Assembly: GCF_000383595.1 (NCBI RefSeq) | Contig: NZ_KB911581.1 | Span: 4,620,496 to 4,684,495 of the forward strand | Origin: Streptomyces bottropensis ATCC 25435 | GTDB taxonomy: Bacteria; Actinomycetota; Actinomycetes; Streptomycetales; Streptomycetaceae | DNA: 64,000 bases | Direction of reading: 5' to 3' | Shown: positions 1 to 7,403 of the stretch, piece after piece | Numbering within the stretch: position 1 is the first letter of the stretch | How the letters are laid out: each line of letters starts with the position of its first letter | Translations under genes and position numbers: made by a program | The notes under the pieces: generated by a model | What the model was told of the DNA's origin: nothing | What the model saw: only the letters and a program-made list of their open reading frames with translations | Databases searched by the model: none

Positions 1-183
1 GCTCTCCGCACCGTGCCGTCCGGCCACAGCGGTGACCCCCACCGACCGCAACCGCCGTCGGCGGCCCAGTTCAGCCGCCACCTGCCGGGCCTGTGCACGG
101 TTGACCACCCACCGAGGGATCTCCGGCGCCGCTGGCGCCCGTATCGCTCCCGATGCGAAGAAGCGGGCGAATTCCGTTGCCAT
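1..183 (-). CDS. Partial hypothetical protein, N-terminal 61 residues, runs off the left edge
   Basis: A minus-strand frame opens with ATG at 183 and stays open to the window edge. The N-terminus begins MATEFARFF and is followed by an Arg/Ala-rich stretch. I do not recognise the family. About three quarters of third positions are G/C, lower than neighbouring genes. No strong ribosome binding site precedes the ATG. It is divergent from the acetyltransferase starting at 213. The plus-strand frame over the same bases looks less like a gene. The call is an inference from the open frame only. Confidence 0.35.
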   Translation of the reverse strand, partial: MATEFARFFASGAIRAPAAPEIPRWVVNRAQARQVAAELGRRRRLRSVGVTAVAGRHGAES

Positions 184-212
184 GGCGAACGACTGGTGAT
201 GGAGTGAGCGGT

Positions 213-1007
213 ATGGATCACGCTGCTGTGCTGGCACTGTTCGACCGGGACATGCGGGTGGGCGCCCGCCCCGACGGGCCCGGAGCCCGGATCGAGCGCG
301 TGGGCGGGGTGGTGCGGCAGGTCGGTTTCGAGAACGGCTGGAGCGGTGTCGTCTGGTCCGACCTGGACGAGGCACGCGCGGACGCGGCGATCACCGAACA
401 GATCCGGTACTTCTCCGGCCTCGGCCGCGACTTCGAATGGAAGCTGTACGGCCACGATCTCCCGGTCGACCTGGGGCAGCGCCTGCGCGACGCCGGATTC
501 ACGGCCGCTCCGGAGGAGACGCTGATGATCGCGGAGGTCGCTGACCTGAGCCTCGACATCGAGCCGCCCGAGGGCGTACGGCTGCTCCCGGTCACCGACA
601 GCGCGGGCGTGGATCTGGTGGCCGACGTCCACGAGAGGGCGTTCGGCACGGACAGCACCCGGATGCGCCACCAGCTGCTGGCCCAGCTCACCGGGGACCC
701 CGAGTCGGTCGTGGCCGTCGTGGCCCTCGTCGGCGACGAACCCGTGAGCGCCGCGCGGATGGAACTGGTCCCCGGCACGCGCTTCGCCGGCCTGTGGGGC
801 GGCGGCACCGTCGAGGGATGGCGGGGCCGCGGTGTCTACCGGGCCCTGGTCGCCCACCGCGCCCGCGTCGCCGCCGACCGCGGCTACCGCTACGTGCAGG
901 TCGACGCGCTCGCCACCAGCCGTCCGATCCTGGCCCGCCTGGGCTTCGAGCCGCTCACGACCACCACGCCGTACGAGTACGCGGTCGGGAGCACGGCAGC
1001 CGCCTGA
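213..1007 (+). CDS. GNAT-family N-acetyltransferase
   Basis: The 264-residue product carries the acetyl-CoA-binding motif A of the GNAT fold near its C-terminus (RGRGVYRALVAHR), followed by a LARLGF strand typical of motif B. The N-terminal 130 residues form a less conserved, probably GNAT-like half. ATG 213 is chosen over an in-frame upstream ATG at 153 because GGAG (201-204) lies 8 bases before it. The acyl acceptor cannot be told from sequence; enzymes of this size acetylate small amines or protein N-termini. It stands alone, convergent with the next acetyltransferase. Confidence 0.85.
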   Translation: MDHAAVLALFDRDMRVGARPDGPGARIERVGGVVRQVGFENGWSGVVWSDLDEARADAAITEQIRYFSGLGRDFEWKLYGHDLPVDLGQRLRDAGFTAAPEETLMIAEVADLSLDIEPPEGVRLLPVTDSAGVDLVADVHERAFGTDSTRMRHQLLAQLTGDPESVVAVVALVGDEPVSAARMELVPGTRFAGLWGGGTVEGWRGRGVYRALVAHRARVAADRGYRYVQVDALATSRPILARLGFEPLTTTTPYEYAVGSTAAA

Positions 1008-1037
1008 CCCTCCGGGCGGCGGTCGGCGCCGACCGCG

Positions 1038-1916
1038 TCACAGGTCGAGCTGGTACTCGATGGACGTGTGCGTGGGCCGGTAGCCGAGCGTGTCGTTGAC
1101 CCGGCGCATCGGGGCGTTCTCCTCGGCGGTGTCGGTGAGCAGCGCCAGGGCGGGGGCCAGGCGGTGGGCATGGAGGACGGCCTTCGCCTTCATCCGGAGC
1201 CCCAGCGCGTGACCCCGGTGCTCGGGCAGCACGGCGGTGCCGTAGTGCTGGCCCTCGCCCTCGCCGTCGCCCGGCAGGACGAGTTCCGAGAAGCCCACGA
1301 CGGTGCCGCTCGACGTGTGCACCGCGGCCACCGTGTACAGCGAGTCGCCGCGCTGCGCGATCGCCTCGGCGGCTGCGACCACGCGCTCCACGTCCCAGAC
1401 CACCGTCCCGTAGTCGGTGTCGCCCATCGGCATGTCGTCCATCGCGCGGCGTGACGCGGCGTAGCTCCGCGCGAGTTCCTCCGGTACGACGCCCGTCCAG
1501 CTGGTCAAGTGGTAGCCGGGACAGGGCTGTTCGAGGATCCGCGTGACGTGGTCGGGGTCGATCGCGGCGAGTTCGAGCCGGGCGTACACCAGGGTCAGCA
1601 CCCGGCGGAAGCCGCGTGCCGCCAGAAACGCGTCGCCCGGGGAGCCTTGTCGGGCCTGGGCGATGAGAGCGCGCCGGCCGTCGGCGCGTGCGGAGCCGAC
1701 CGCCGCGTCGAGGAGCGCGGTGCCGACGCCCTGCCGCCGCTCGGCCGGGTGTACGGCGCCGTCCAGCTCGGCCAGATGCGTCTGCCCCTCCTTGGCGAAC
1801 AGCCGCAGGAAGACGGATCCGCGGGGGACGCCGTCCGCCTCGGACGCCAGCCAGGCGAGGCGGCGGCCGGACGGGGTGGCGGCGGGGTCGACGAGTGGCG
1901 TGACGCGCGGGGGCAA
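1038..1916 (-). CDS. Tandem GNAT-family N-acetyltransferase
   Basis: Two GNAT-like halves are visible. The first has ERRQGVGTALLDAAV, an acetyl-CoA pyrophosphate loop. The second has LPEHRGHALGLRMKAK followed by EENAPMRRVNDTLGYRP. Tandem GNATs of about 290 residues are common in Streptomyces and are often near resistance or modification genes; the substrate is unknown. The start is uncertain. TTG 1916 has GGAG five bases upstream and gives 292 residues. The same frame continues upstream to GTG 2072, but that extension is Gly/Ala/Arg-rich and runs into the direct repeats at 2025-2085, so I prefer the shorter form. Confidence 0.8.
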   Translation of the reverse strand: MPPRVTPLVDPAATPSGRRLAWLASEADGVPRGSVFLRLFAKEGQTHLAELDGAVHPAERRQGVGTALLDAAVGSARADGRRALIAQARQGSPGDAFLAARGFRRVLTLVYARLELAAIDPDHVTRILEQPCPGYHLTSWTGVVPEELARSYAASRRAMDDMPMGDTDYGTVVWDVERVVAAAEAIAQRGDSLYTVAAVHTSSGTVVGFSELVLPGDGEGEGQHYGTAVLPEHRGHALGLRMKAKAVLHAHRLAPALALLTDTAEENAPMRRVNDTLGYRPTHTSIEYQLDL

Positions 1917-2024
1917 GGGGGCTCCGAGGCTGGTCGGCGGGTGGATGACGAGGCCCGGCGACGCTAGCCGTCGGGCGGGCGGCCCCGCAACGCGATTCCG
2001 GGCGCGCCCGGCGCCGCCGCTGGT

Positions 2025-2085
2025 ACCACCCCGTCCGGCAGCCCCCGCCACCACCCGTCCGGCAGCCACCACCCGTCCGGCAGCC
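2025..2085. repeat. Three short imperfect direct repeats
   Basis: The 14-base core CCCGTCCGGCAGCC occurs exactly three times, starting at 2030, 2054 and 2072. Each copy is preceded by an ACCAC-like stretch. The repeats lie between two minus-strand genes, in the possible 5' extension of the acetyltransferase. They are too few and too short to identify as a known element and are most likely replication slippage in GC-rich DNA. Confidence 0.6.
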
Positions 2086-2168
2086 CCCGGTCGCGGGGGA
2101 CCGGCCGCCCGTGGCGGCGATGACGGCGTGCGGTCCCGCCGTTGGTCATGCGGTCGGCTCCCCGGTCG

Positions 2169-3419
2169 TCACGCGGACGGCTCCCCGGCACGGCCCCTTC
2201 GGTCGCCCGCCTGGACGAAGTCGGGGCTCGGGTGTGCCGCGCACCGCAGCGCCCGCCGGATCACCGACGTCGGGTCCCCCTCGTGGTACGGCCGCTCGGA
2301 CGGCTCGATGCCGTCGAGGAACTCCTGGTAGCGCAGGGCGTACGAGAGGTGCGCCAGGGGTTCGGCCAGGGCGAGCGCGCGGACGGGGTCGCCGTCAGGG
2401 ACGTGGCTCCGCCAGGCGTCTGCCCAGACACGGACGGCCGTCGGGCGTACCGCCTCGGGGAGGAAGTCGTGCAGGCGCAGACAGTCCAGTACGGGATTGC
2501 CCCAGTGGGAGTCGGCGAAGTCGACGACGACGGCCGGCCGGCCGTCGCTGCGCCAGTTGCCCGGATGGAAGTCCGCGTGGACGAGCGTGTCGGGCAGCCC
2601 GCATTCGGCGAGCCGGTCCCAGCGGTGCGTCAGCTCCCGCGCCCGGTCCCGCTCCTCGTCGGTGAGGCCCAACTCCACTCGCCCGTCGAGCAGTTCGCGC
2701 ACCAGATCGCCGAGGAACCGGTCCCGCCGGTCGCGAAGTCCTGGAGGGCGTCGGCCGGCCAGGGCCGCCTGGGCGGCGACGAACCGGCGGACCCCGGCCG
2801 CGACCGTGGCGTCGTCGGCCGTCCAGCAGTCCTCGCCCGGGATGTGCTCCAGCAGGACGCGCCGCTCGCCGACGGCGAGGACCGTCGGCACGAGGCCGGT
2901 GTCCACCCCGGCGAACGCGGCGATGACCGCGGCCTCGTCGGAGGCGAAGGGCGGAGTCACCTTGAGCCAGACCGGCCCTCGGGCGGTGGGCAGCCGGAAG
3001 AGTCCCGCCAGGTTCCACGTCCGCCGCTGCTCGACAGGCCCCGTCACCGGCCGCCCCCGCGCGGCGAGTGCGCGCGCGGCCCAGTCCAGCAGTTCCCGCA
3101 GCCCGTCGGCCCGCGCCCAGGGCGAGCGCAGGGCGTTCTCCGTCCACAACAGGGTCTGGTCCACCGGGTGTTGGCACAGGGACCCGGCCCGGGGGCGTCC
3201 CGACGCCTCCACGTGGTACGTCACATGCCCGTCGCGGCCGCTCTCGCCGCCGTCCACCCGCAGCAGGCGCAGCACGAACACCGGGACCCCGAGGATGTGC
3301 TCCAGTCGCTCCACGACGGGCTCGACCTCGGCCCACCACGGAACGTCGACGGGGAACGGACCGGTGACCCCGAGGAAGTCCGCACCCGAGGTCACCCATG
3401 CGCTGAAGGTTCGACTCAC
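2169..3419 (-). CDS. Aminoglycoside phosphotransferase (APH) fold family protein
   Basis: This 416-residue protein has the APH/choline-kinase catalytic loop LVHADFHPGNW at about residues 290-300, holding the catalytic Asp and Mg-binding Asn. The metal-binding VVVDFADS follows at about residue 312. The first 130 residues are an extra region not typical of minimal APH enzymes. Members phosphorylate antibiotics or small-molecule hydroxyls, and many chromosomal Streptomyces copies have no known substrate. The start is GTG 3419 with a poor upstream site. Resistance should not be assumed from the fold. Confidence 0.8.
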   Translation of the reverse strand: MSRTFSAWVTSGADFLGVTGPFPVDVPWWAEVEPVVERLEHILGVPVFVLRLLRVDGGESGRDGHVTYHVEASGRPRAGSLCQHPVDQTLLWTENALRSPWARADGLRELLDWAARALAARGRPVTGPVEQRRTWNLAGLFRLPTARGPVWLKVTPPFASDEAAVIAAFAGVDTGLVPTVLAVGERRVLLEHIPGEDCWTADDATVAAGVRRFVAAQAALAGRRPPGLRDRRDRFLGDLVRELLDGRVELGLTDEERDRARELTHRWDRLAECGLPDTLVHADFHPGNWRSDGRPAVVVDFADSHWGNPVLDCLRLHDFLPEAVRPTAVRVWADAWRSHVPDGDPVRALALAEPLAHLSYALRYQEFLDGIEPSERPYHEGDPTSVIRRALRCAAHPSPDFVQAGDRRGRAGEPSA

Positions 3420-3565
3420 GGCGACAGTCTGGGGGCGTCGATCGACGGCGGGCCAGCGAATAACCGTGCGCGGGTAACCGTGCGCGGGCCGGTGCGGACG
3501 GCCGGCGGCCGGCCCGCCTGAGCGGGTCGGCCGCCGTCACCCCTCGCGGGCGTCCAGTTCTACAC

Positions 3566-4015
3566 CTATGACGTGCGGCCCGCACGCGTGGTGCCCTTGG
3601 CCGCGGCGCCTGCGCACATCAGCCCCAGCAGCAGTGCCAGGCAGCCGATGATGATGTTGTTGACCACGACACCGGCGTCCGGGCTGTCGCCGACGATCCA
3701 CGCCGCGACGATCATCCAGACACCCAGCGCGCACATGGCCCAGCTCAGGCCGTACATTCTCTCCGGTGCGGCGGTGAACCCGAGGGCCAGCAGACCGATG
3801 GCGATGCCCACGATGAGGTTGTGGGACGCGAGCGCCGGCTGGCTCGTCGTGTAGTGGAGTATCCACGGGGACACGGCGCAGTACAGACCGAGGAGGAACA
3901 CCGGTCCGTCCACGAGCGCCACATCGCGGCCTCCGAGCATGCTGGCGAACCGGGCCTGCATTTCGGGTGCGTCGGGGTGGCTGGTGATGTCACTCCTGTG
4001 TGAGACGTTGGCCAT
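3566..4015 (-). CDS. SPW-repeat membrane protein
   Basis: The 149-residue product has an N-terminal cytoplasmic tail of about 35 residues and four predicted membrane segments. The SPW signature appears as CAVSPWILHY, and a related YGLSWAMCALGVW lies in the second half, matching the two-repeat SPW family of small integral membrane proteins. The biochemical role of the family is unknown. An excellent AAGGAGT site lies upstream of ATG 4015. It is transcribed towards the left, away from the photolyase region. Confidence 0.85.
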   Translation of the reverse strand: MANVSHRSDITSHPDAPEMQARFASMLGGRDVALVDGPVFLLGLYCAVSPWILHYTTSQPALASHNLIVGIAIGLLALGFTAAPERMYGLSWAMCALGVWMIVAAWIVGDSPDAGVVVNNIIIGCLALLLGLMCAGAAAKGTTRAGRTS

Positions 4016-4107
4016 GACTCGAACTCCTTTGAACTCTGCAGGCCTGACCGCGTCTGGTGGGGTATGCGGTAAGCGCCGCGTACGTTCATTCTGCGCTTAT
4101 TTTACCT

Positions 4108-4296
4108 TTATGTGTAGTCGTCGGAGTCCTCGGTGTCGTCGGTGTCGAGGGAGTGCAGGGGGCGGACCTGCCCCCGAGAAGCGCCGACCGCTCCTCGGAG
4201 GCGGGTCCTGGCGGAGGTCGCGCCGTCGACCGGAGTGACCCGGTCGTTCGGACCCCGCGCCTGCTTCTTCTTCGGCCGGGCGGCAGCCGGATGCAC
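4108..4296 (-). CDS. Possible small protein with basic N-terminus and acidic C-terminus
   Basis: A 62-codon minus-strand frame starts at GTG 4296 with a strong AGGAG five bases upstream. It encodes a basic segment (RPKKKQARG) and ends in an acidic tail (DTDDTEDSDDYT). No family is recognised. It sits between the SPW gene and the decayed sigma factor. The strong Shine-Dalgarno and charge pattern argue for translation; the lack of any recognised domain and the surrounding gene decay argue against it. Confidence 0.35.
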   Translation of the reverse strand: MHPAAARPKKKQARGPNDRVTPVDGATSARTRLRGAVGASRGQVRPLHSLDTDDTEDSDDYT

Positions 4297-4313
4297 TTGG
4301 TCTCCTGAAACGT

Positions 4314-4327
4314 TTGTGCATCGAATG
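4314..4327 (+). promoter_or_regulatory. Copy of a 14-base motif shared with the litR-like promoter
   Basis: TTGTGCATCGAATG at 4314-4327 matches TTGTGCATCGTATG at 4894-4907 in 13 of 14 bases. The second copy lies in the promoter of the MerR-B12 gene. The pairing suggests a shared regulator site, perhaps for the B12-dependent regulator itself. This is inference from repetition only. Confidence 0.4.
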
Positions 4328-4346
4328 CCTGCACGGCTGTGTGGGT

Positions 4347-4815
4347 TCATGCTCCGCCCGAGTCCTTCAGGCGACTGTGCAGCCGGCGCAGCGCCCGCCG
4401 GGTGTGGCTCTAGACCGTGCCGAGCGGCAGACCCGTGCGTTCCGCGCTCTGGGTGCCTCGGGGCGACGCGCGGACGGGCTCGTCGGCGAGCGTGAGCGCC
4501 ATGCCGACCGAGGTCACCAGATCCGCACGACGGGTCCGCGCGGACAGGGCGTCGGTGATCCGGCGCCGGGCGGTCCCGACGATCCAGGCCCCCACCGCGC
4601 CGCGCCCAGGCCGGTAGCCGTGCCGGCCGCGCCATACGCCCAGGAACACGCCGGGCGAGAGCGTGGACCAGGGCGGACCAGCGGTGGTACGCGGCCGCCA
4701 GGCAGTCGTCGTCGCCCGCCGCCAGGCCCCGCGCCAGTTCCTCGTCCGCGGGTACGACGGCGGGACCCACAGGGCCCACAGGGGCCACAGAGCCGACAGG
4801 ACACGCAGGGCTCAT
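4347..4815 (-). pseudogene. Decayed ECF sigma factor (LitS-like by context)
   Basis: Pieces of an ECF sigma factor occur in order but not in one frame. From ATG 4815 the first frame gives a sigma-2 start (ELARGLAAGDDDCLAAAYHRW, VHALARR). At about 4650 the readable frame changes to VFLGVWRGRHGYRPG, with the usual region 2.2-2.3 residues missing between. The linker to sigma-4 is also shortened. In the sigma-4 helix-turn-helix, TAG (4413-4415) stands where the family has Lys in TGLPLGTVKSHTRRAL. Two or more deletions plus a nonsense codon make a functional protein very unlikely. It is divergent from the MerR-B12 gene, the position LitS holds beside LitR in light-response loci. Confidence 0.8.
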
Positions 4816-4878
4816 GAGGGCGGCTCCTCCCGCCGGGCGGTGCGCATGCCGCCATCGTGCGAGCCCGCGAGGCAGCGC

Positions 4879-4909
4879 TTCACCTCGCATCGGTTGTGCA
4901 TCGTATGAT
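4879..4909 (+). promoter_or_regulatory. MerR-type promoter with a 19-base spacer, leaderless litR-like gene
   Basis: TTCACC (4879-4884) and TATGAT (4904-4909) are separated by 19 bases, the over-long spacer typical of promoters controlled by MerR-family proteins. GCATCG occurs twice inside the spacer. TATGAT ends 7 bases before ATG 4917, so transcription would start at or next to the start codon and the mRNA would be leaderless. The most likely regulator is the adjacent MerR-B12 protein itself. Confidence 0.5.
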
Positions 4910-4916
4910 CGCCCCC

Positions 4917-5999
4917 ATGGGTGCGTACGGGGAGGAGAACCCCGCCGATCCGGGCCTGACCAGCGGTGCCCTGGCACGACGGCTAGGCGTGTCGCCCACG
5001 ACGCTGCGGTCCTGGGACCGCCGCTACGGCATCGGGCCGGCGGTCCGCGCGGACGGACGGCACCGGCGCTGGAGCCCGCGGGACGTGGCGGTGCTGGAGG
5101 AGATGTGCCGGCTGACGTCCGCCGGGCTGCCACCCGGCGAGGCGGCACGCGTGGCACGGGCGGGGGCAGGGACCCCGACGGCGAGAGACGCGGAGGACGG
5201 GCGCGGAGGAGCACAGGTACCGGACGGGGATGTCATGCGGCGGCCACCCGCGTCCGGCCGGCCGTCCCCGGGAGAAGGCACCCGCGAGGAGTGCCGGGGC
5301 CTCGCCCGCGCCGCCGTACGCCTCGACGCCCCGGCGGTGGAGGACCTGTTGGCCGGGGCCGTCGAGCGGCACGGGCTCACGGCCGCCTGGCAGGACGTGA
5401 TGGTGCCGACGCTGCACGCCGTGGGCCGCAAGTGGGCGTCGTCCGGCGACCGTTACGTCGAGGTGGAGCACCTGCTGTCCTGGCACGTCTCCACCGCCCT
5501 GCGCCGCCACACCCGGGCGCCCGCGCCCCCGCACGGTGCCACCACCCAGGGCCCGGTCGTCCTGGCCTGCGTGCCCGGCGAACAGCACAGCCTGCCGCTG
5601 GAGGCGCTCGGCGCGGCACTCGGTGAACTGGGCCTGCCCGCCAGGATGTTCGGCGCGGCCGTCCCCGCCGAGGCGCTCACCTCGGCGGTCGAGCGGCTCG
5701 GCCCGGCGGCCGTGGTCCTGTGGGCACAGGCCCGCTCCACGGCGAGCCCGCCCCTGGCCCGTCATGTCGCAGCCATGCGCTGGGGCGTCAAGGGCGCCCG
5801 CAGCCGGCCGCTCGTCGTGCTCGGGGGCCCCGGCTGGCACGGGCGCCCCACATCGGGGACGGTCCGGCCGTCCTCGCTCGAAGAGGCGGTGGAGGCGCTG
5901 TCCGGTCTGTTCGGACGAGCGGCCCGGCCGGATCAGGAACTGCGCCCCCGCAGGAACCGCTCCCGCCCCTCCGACAGCTCGACGAGCGGCTCTGGATAG
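4917..5999 (+). CDS. litR: MerR-family regulator with B12-binding domain (LitR/CarH-like photoreceptor)
   Basis: Domains in order: a MerR helix-turn-helix at residues 15-85 (LARRLGVSPTTLRSWDRRYG), a variable linker, a four-helix cap at about 130-200 with a Trp followed ten residues later by EH (KWASSGDRYVEVEH), and a cobalamin-binding Rossmann-like domain from about 210. The axial-His position is present in PGEQHSLPLE. In LitR/CarH, dark-state adenosylcobalamin tetramers repress DNA and light releases them. The photolyase next door supports a light-response role. ATG 4917 is chosen as a likely leaderless start; ATG 4905 is an alternative. The 3' end overlaps the convergent photolyase by 67 bases. 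Confidence 0.85.
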   Translation: MGAYGEENPADPGLTSGALARRLGVSPTTLRSWDRRYGIGPAVRADGRHRRWSPRDVAVLEEMCRLTSAGLPPGEAARVARAGAGTPTARDAEDGRGGAQVPDGDVMRRPPASGRPSPGEGTREECRGLARAAVRLDAPAVEDLLAGAVERHGLTAAWQDVMVPTLHAVGRKWASSGDRYVEVEHLLSWHVSTALRRHTRAPAPPHGATTQGPVVLACVPGEQHSLPLEALGAALGELGLPARMFGAAVPAEALTSAVERLGPAAVVLWAQARSTASPPLARHVAAMRWGVKGARSRPLVVLGGPGWHGRPTSGTVRPSSLEEAVEALSGLFGRAARPDQELRPRRNRSRPSDSSTSGSG

Positions 6000-7294
6000 T
6001 CGAGCCCGGCACGGTCCAGCCCCTGCAGCTTCCAGGGCTCGTGCACCGCCGGTGCCGCGAGGTCCGCCAACTCCGGTACCCAGCGCCGTACGTACTCCCC
6101 GTGCGGGTCGTACCGCTTCGCCTGGGTGACCGGGTTGAGGACCCTGTTGGGACGGGTGTCGGTGCCGGTGCCGGCCATCCACTGCCAGTTGAGCTGGTTG
6201 TTGGCCATGTCGCCGTCGACCAGGAGGTCCAGGAAGTGCCGGGCGCCCACCCGCCAGTCGACGTAAAGGGTCTTGGTGAGGAAGCTCGCCGTCAGGAGCC
6301 GGCCCCGGTTGTGCATCCAGCCCTCGTGCCGGAGCTGGCGCATGGCCGCGTCGACCACCGGGTAGCCGGTGCGACCCGCCCGCCACGCCTCGACCTCGTC
6401 CGGCGCGGTCCGCCAACGGTCGTGCTTGGCGCGGTAGTCCACGGTCGCGGCCGCCGGCCGCGCCGCCAGCACCTGGCGGTTGAAGTCCCGCCACGCCACC
6501 TGCCGTACGAACGCCTCGGCGCCCGGACCGCCCACCCGGCGGGAGCGGTGCACGAGTTCGACGGGGGAGAGGGTGCCGAAGTGCAGATGGGGCGAGAGCC
6601 GGGAGGTCGCGTCACCCGCCAGGTCGTCGTGCCGGTCCTCGTACGCCTCGACGCCCGACCGCAGCCAGGCCGCGAACCGGGCGCGGCCCTCCCTCTCGCC
6701 GCCCGCCGCCAGGCCGGGCGAGAGGCCGGACAGCCCTGCGCGGGACGGGAGTTCCTCGGAGCCGACGCCGTCCGGCACGTGTACCGTCCGCGGCGCGGTC
6801 AACGGGTCCCGCAGACGCCGCCGGGACCAGTGGGCGAAGTACGGCGTGAAGACCGCGAAGTGGTCCGAGGAGGTCGGCAGCACCGCGCCGGGTTCCACGG
6901 CGGTCGTCACCGTGTCGTGGACGTGCAGGCGTACGCCCTCGGCCTCCAGCGCGCGCCGCAGCCGCTCCTCGCGACGGTGGGCGTACGCGCTGACGTCGGC
7001 CGCGAGGTGCACCTCGTCGGCGTCCGCCTCGCCGGCCACCTTGCACACCTCCTCCACCAGGTCCCCGGAGCGCACCACGAGCCGGCCGCCCCGCTCCCGC
7101 AGTCCCGCGTCCAGGTCGCGCAGGCAGTCGGCGAGGAACGCCAGCCGGTTGGGTGCGGCGAACCCGGCGCGGTCCACGGCCCGGTCGCGCACGAACAGCG
7201 GGACCACCTGCCGGGATCCGTCGAGGGCGGCGCGCAGCGGCGGATGGTCGTGCAACCGCAAGTCGCAGGTGAACAGGACGACCGAGACGTTCAT
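5933..7294 (-). CDS. phr: Deoxyribodipyrimidine photolyase (class I CPD type)
   Basis: The 453-residue protein has the N-terminal antenna domain (MNVSVVLFTCDLRLHDHPPL) and a C-terminal FAD domain. The photolyase signature region reads MRQLRHEGWMHNRGR and is followed by GARHFLDLLVDGDMANNQLNWQW, including the conserved FAD-site Asn and Trp residues. It repairs cyclobutane pyrimidine dimers using blue light. ATG 7294 has a GGAG upstream. The gene converges on and overlaps the LitR-like gene and lies downstream of a DUF2867 SDR on the same strand, an arrangement consistent with a light-induced operon. Confidence 0.92.
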   Translation of the reverse strand: MNVSVVLFTCDLRLHDHPPLRAALDGSRQVVPLFVRDRAVDRAGFAAPNRLAFLADCLRDLDAGLRERGGRLVVRSGDLVEEVCKVAGEADADEVHLAADVSAYAHRREERLRRALEAEGVRLHVHDTVTTAVEPGAVLPTSSDHFAVFTPYFAHWSRRRLRDPLTAPRTVHVPDGVGSEELPSRAGLSGLSPGLAAGGEREGRARFAAWLRSGVEAYEDRHDDLAGDATSRLSPHLHFGTLSPVELVHRSRRVGGPGAEAFVRQVAWRDFNRQVLAARPAAATVDYRAKHDRWRTAPDEVEAWRAGRTGYPVVDAAMRQLRHEGWMHNRGRLLTASFLTKTLYVDWRVGARHFLDLLVDGDMANNQLNWQWMAGTGTDTRPNRVLNPVTQAKRYDPHGEYVRRWVPELADLAAPAVHEPWKLQGLDRAGLDYPEPLVELSEGRERFLRGRSS

Positions 7295-7403
7295 GACGGG
7301 CTCCGGGGAGAGGGACGACGCAGAGAGGACGAGGGGGCATCGGCCGCTTCCGGCCCGGGGCACCCGGCGGATGCACGAGCCGGGCACGGGCGCCGGGCGC
7401 ACA

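Noticed and set aside
13..207. 64-codon plus-strand frame at the left edge
   Set aside because: It is His/Pro/Arg-rich with no ribosome binding site and overlaps the start of a real gene. The minus-strand frame is a better, though weak, candidate.
2169..3419. Functional aminoglycoside resistance gene
   Set aside because: The APH fold is visible, but chromosomal APH-like proteins often act on other substrates and nothing in the context points to aminoglycosides.
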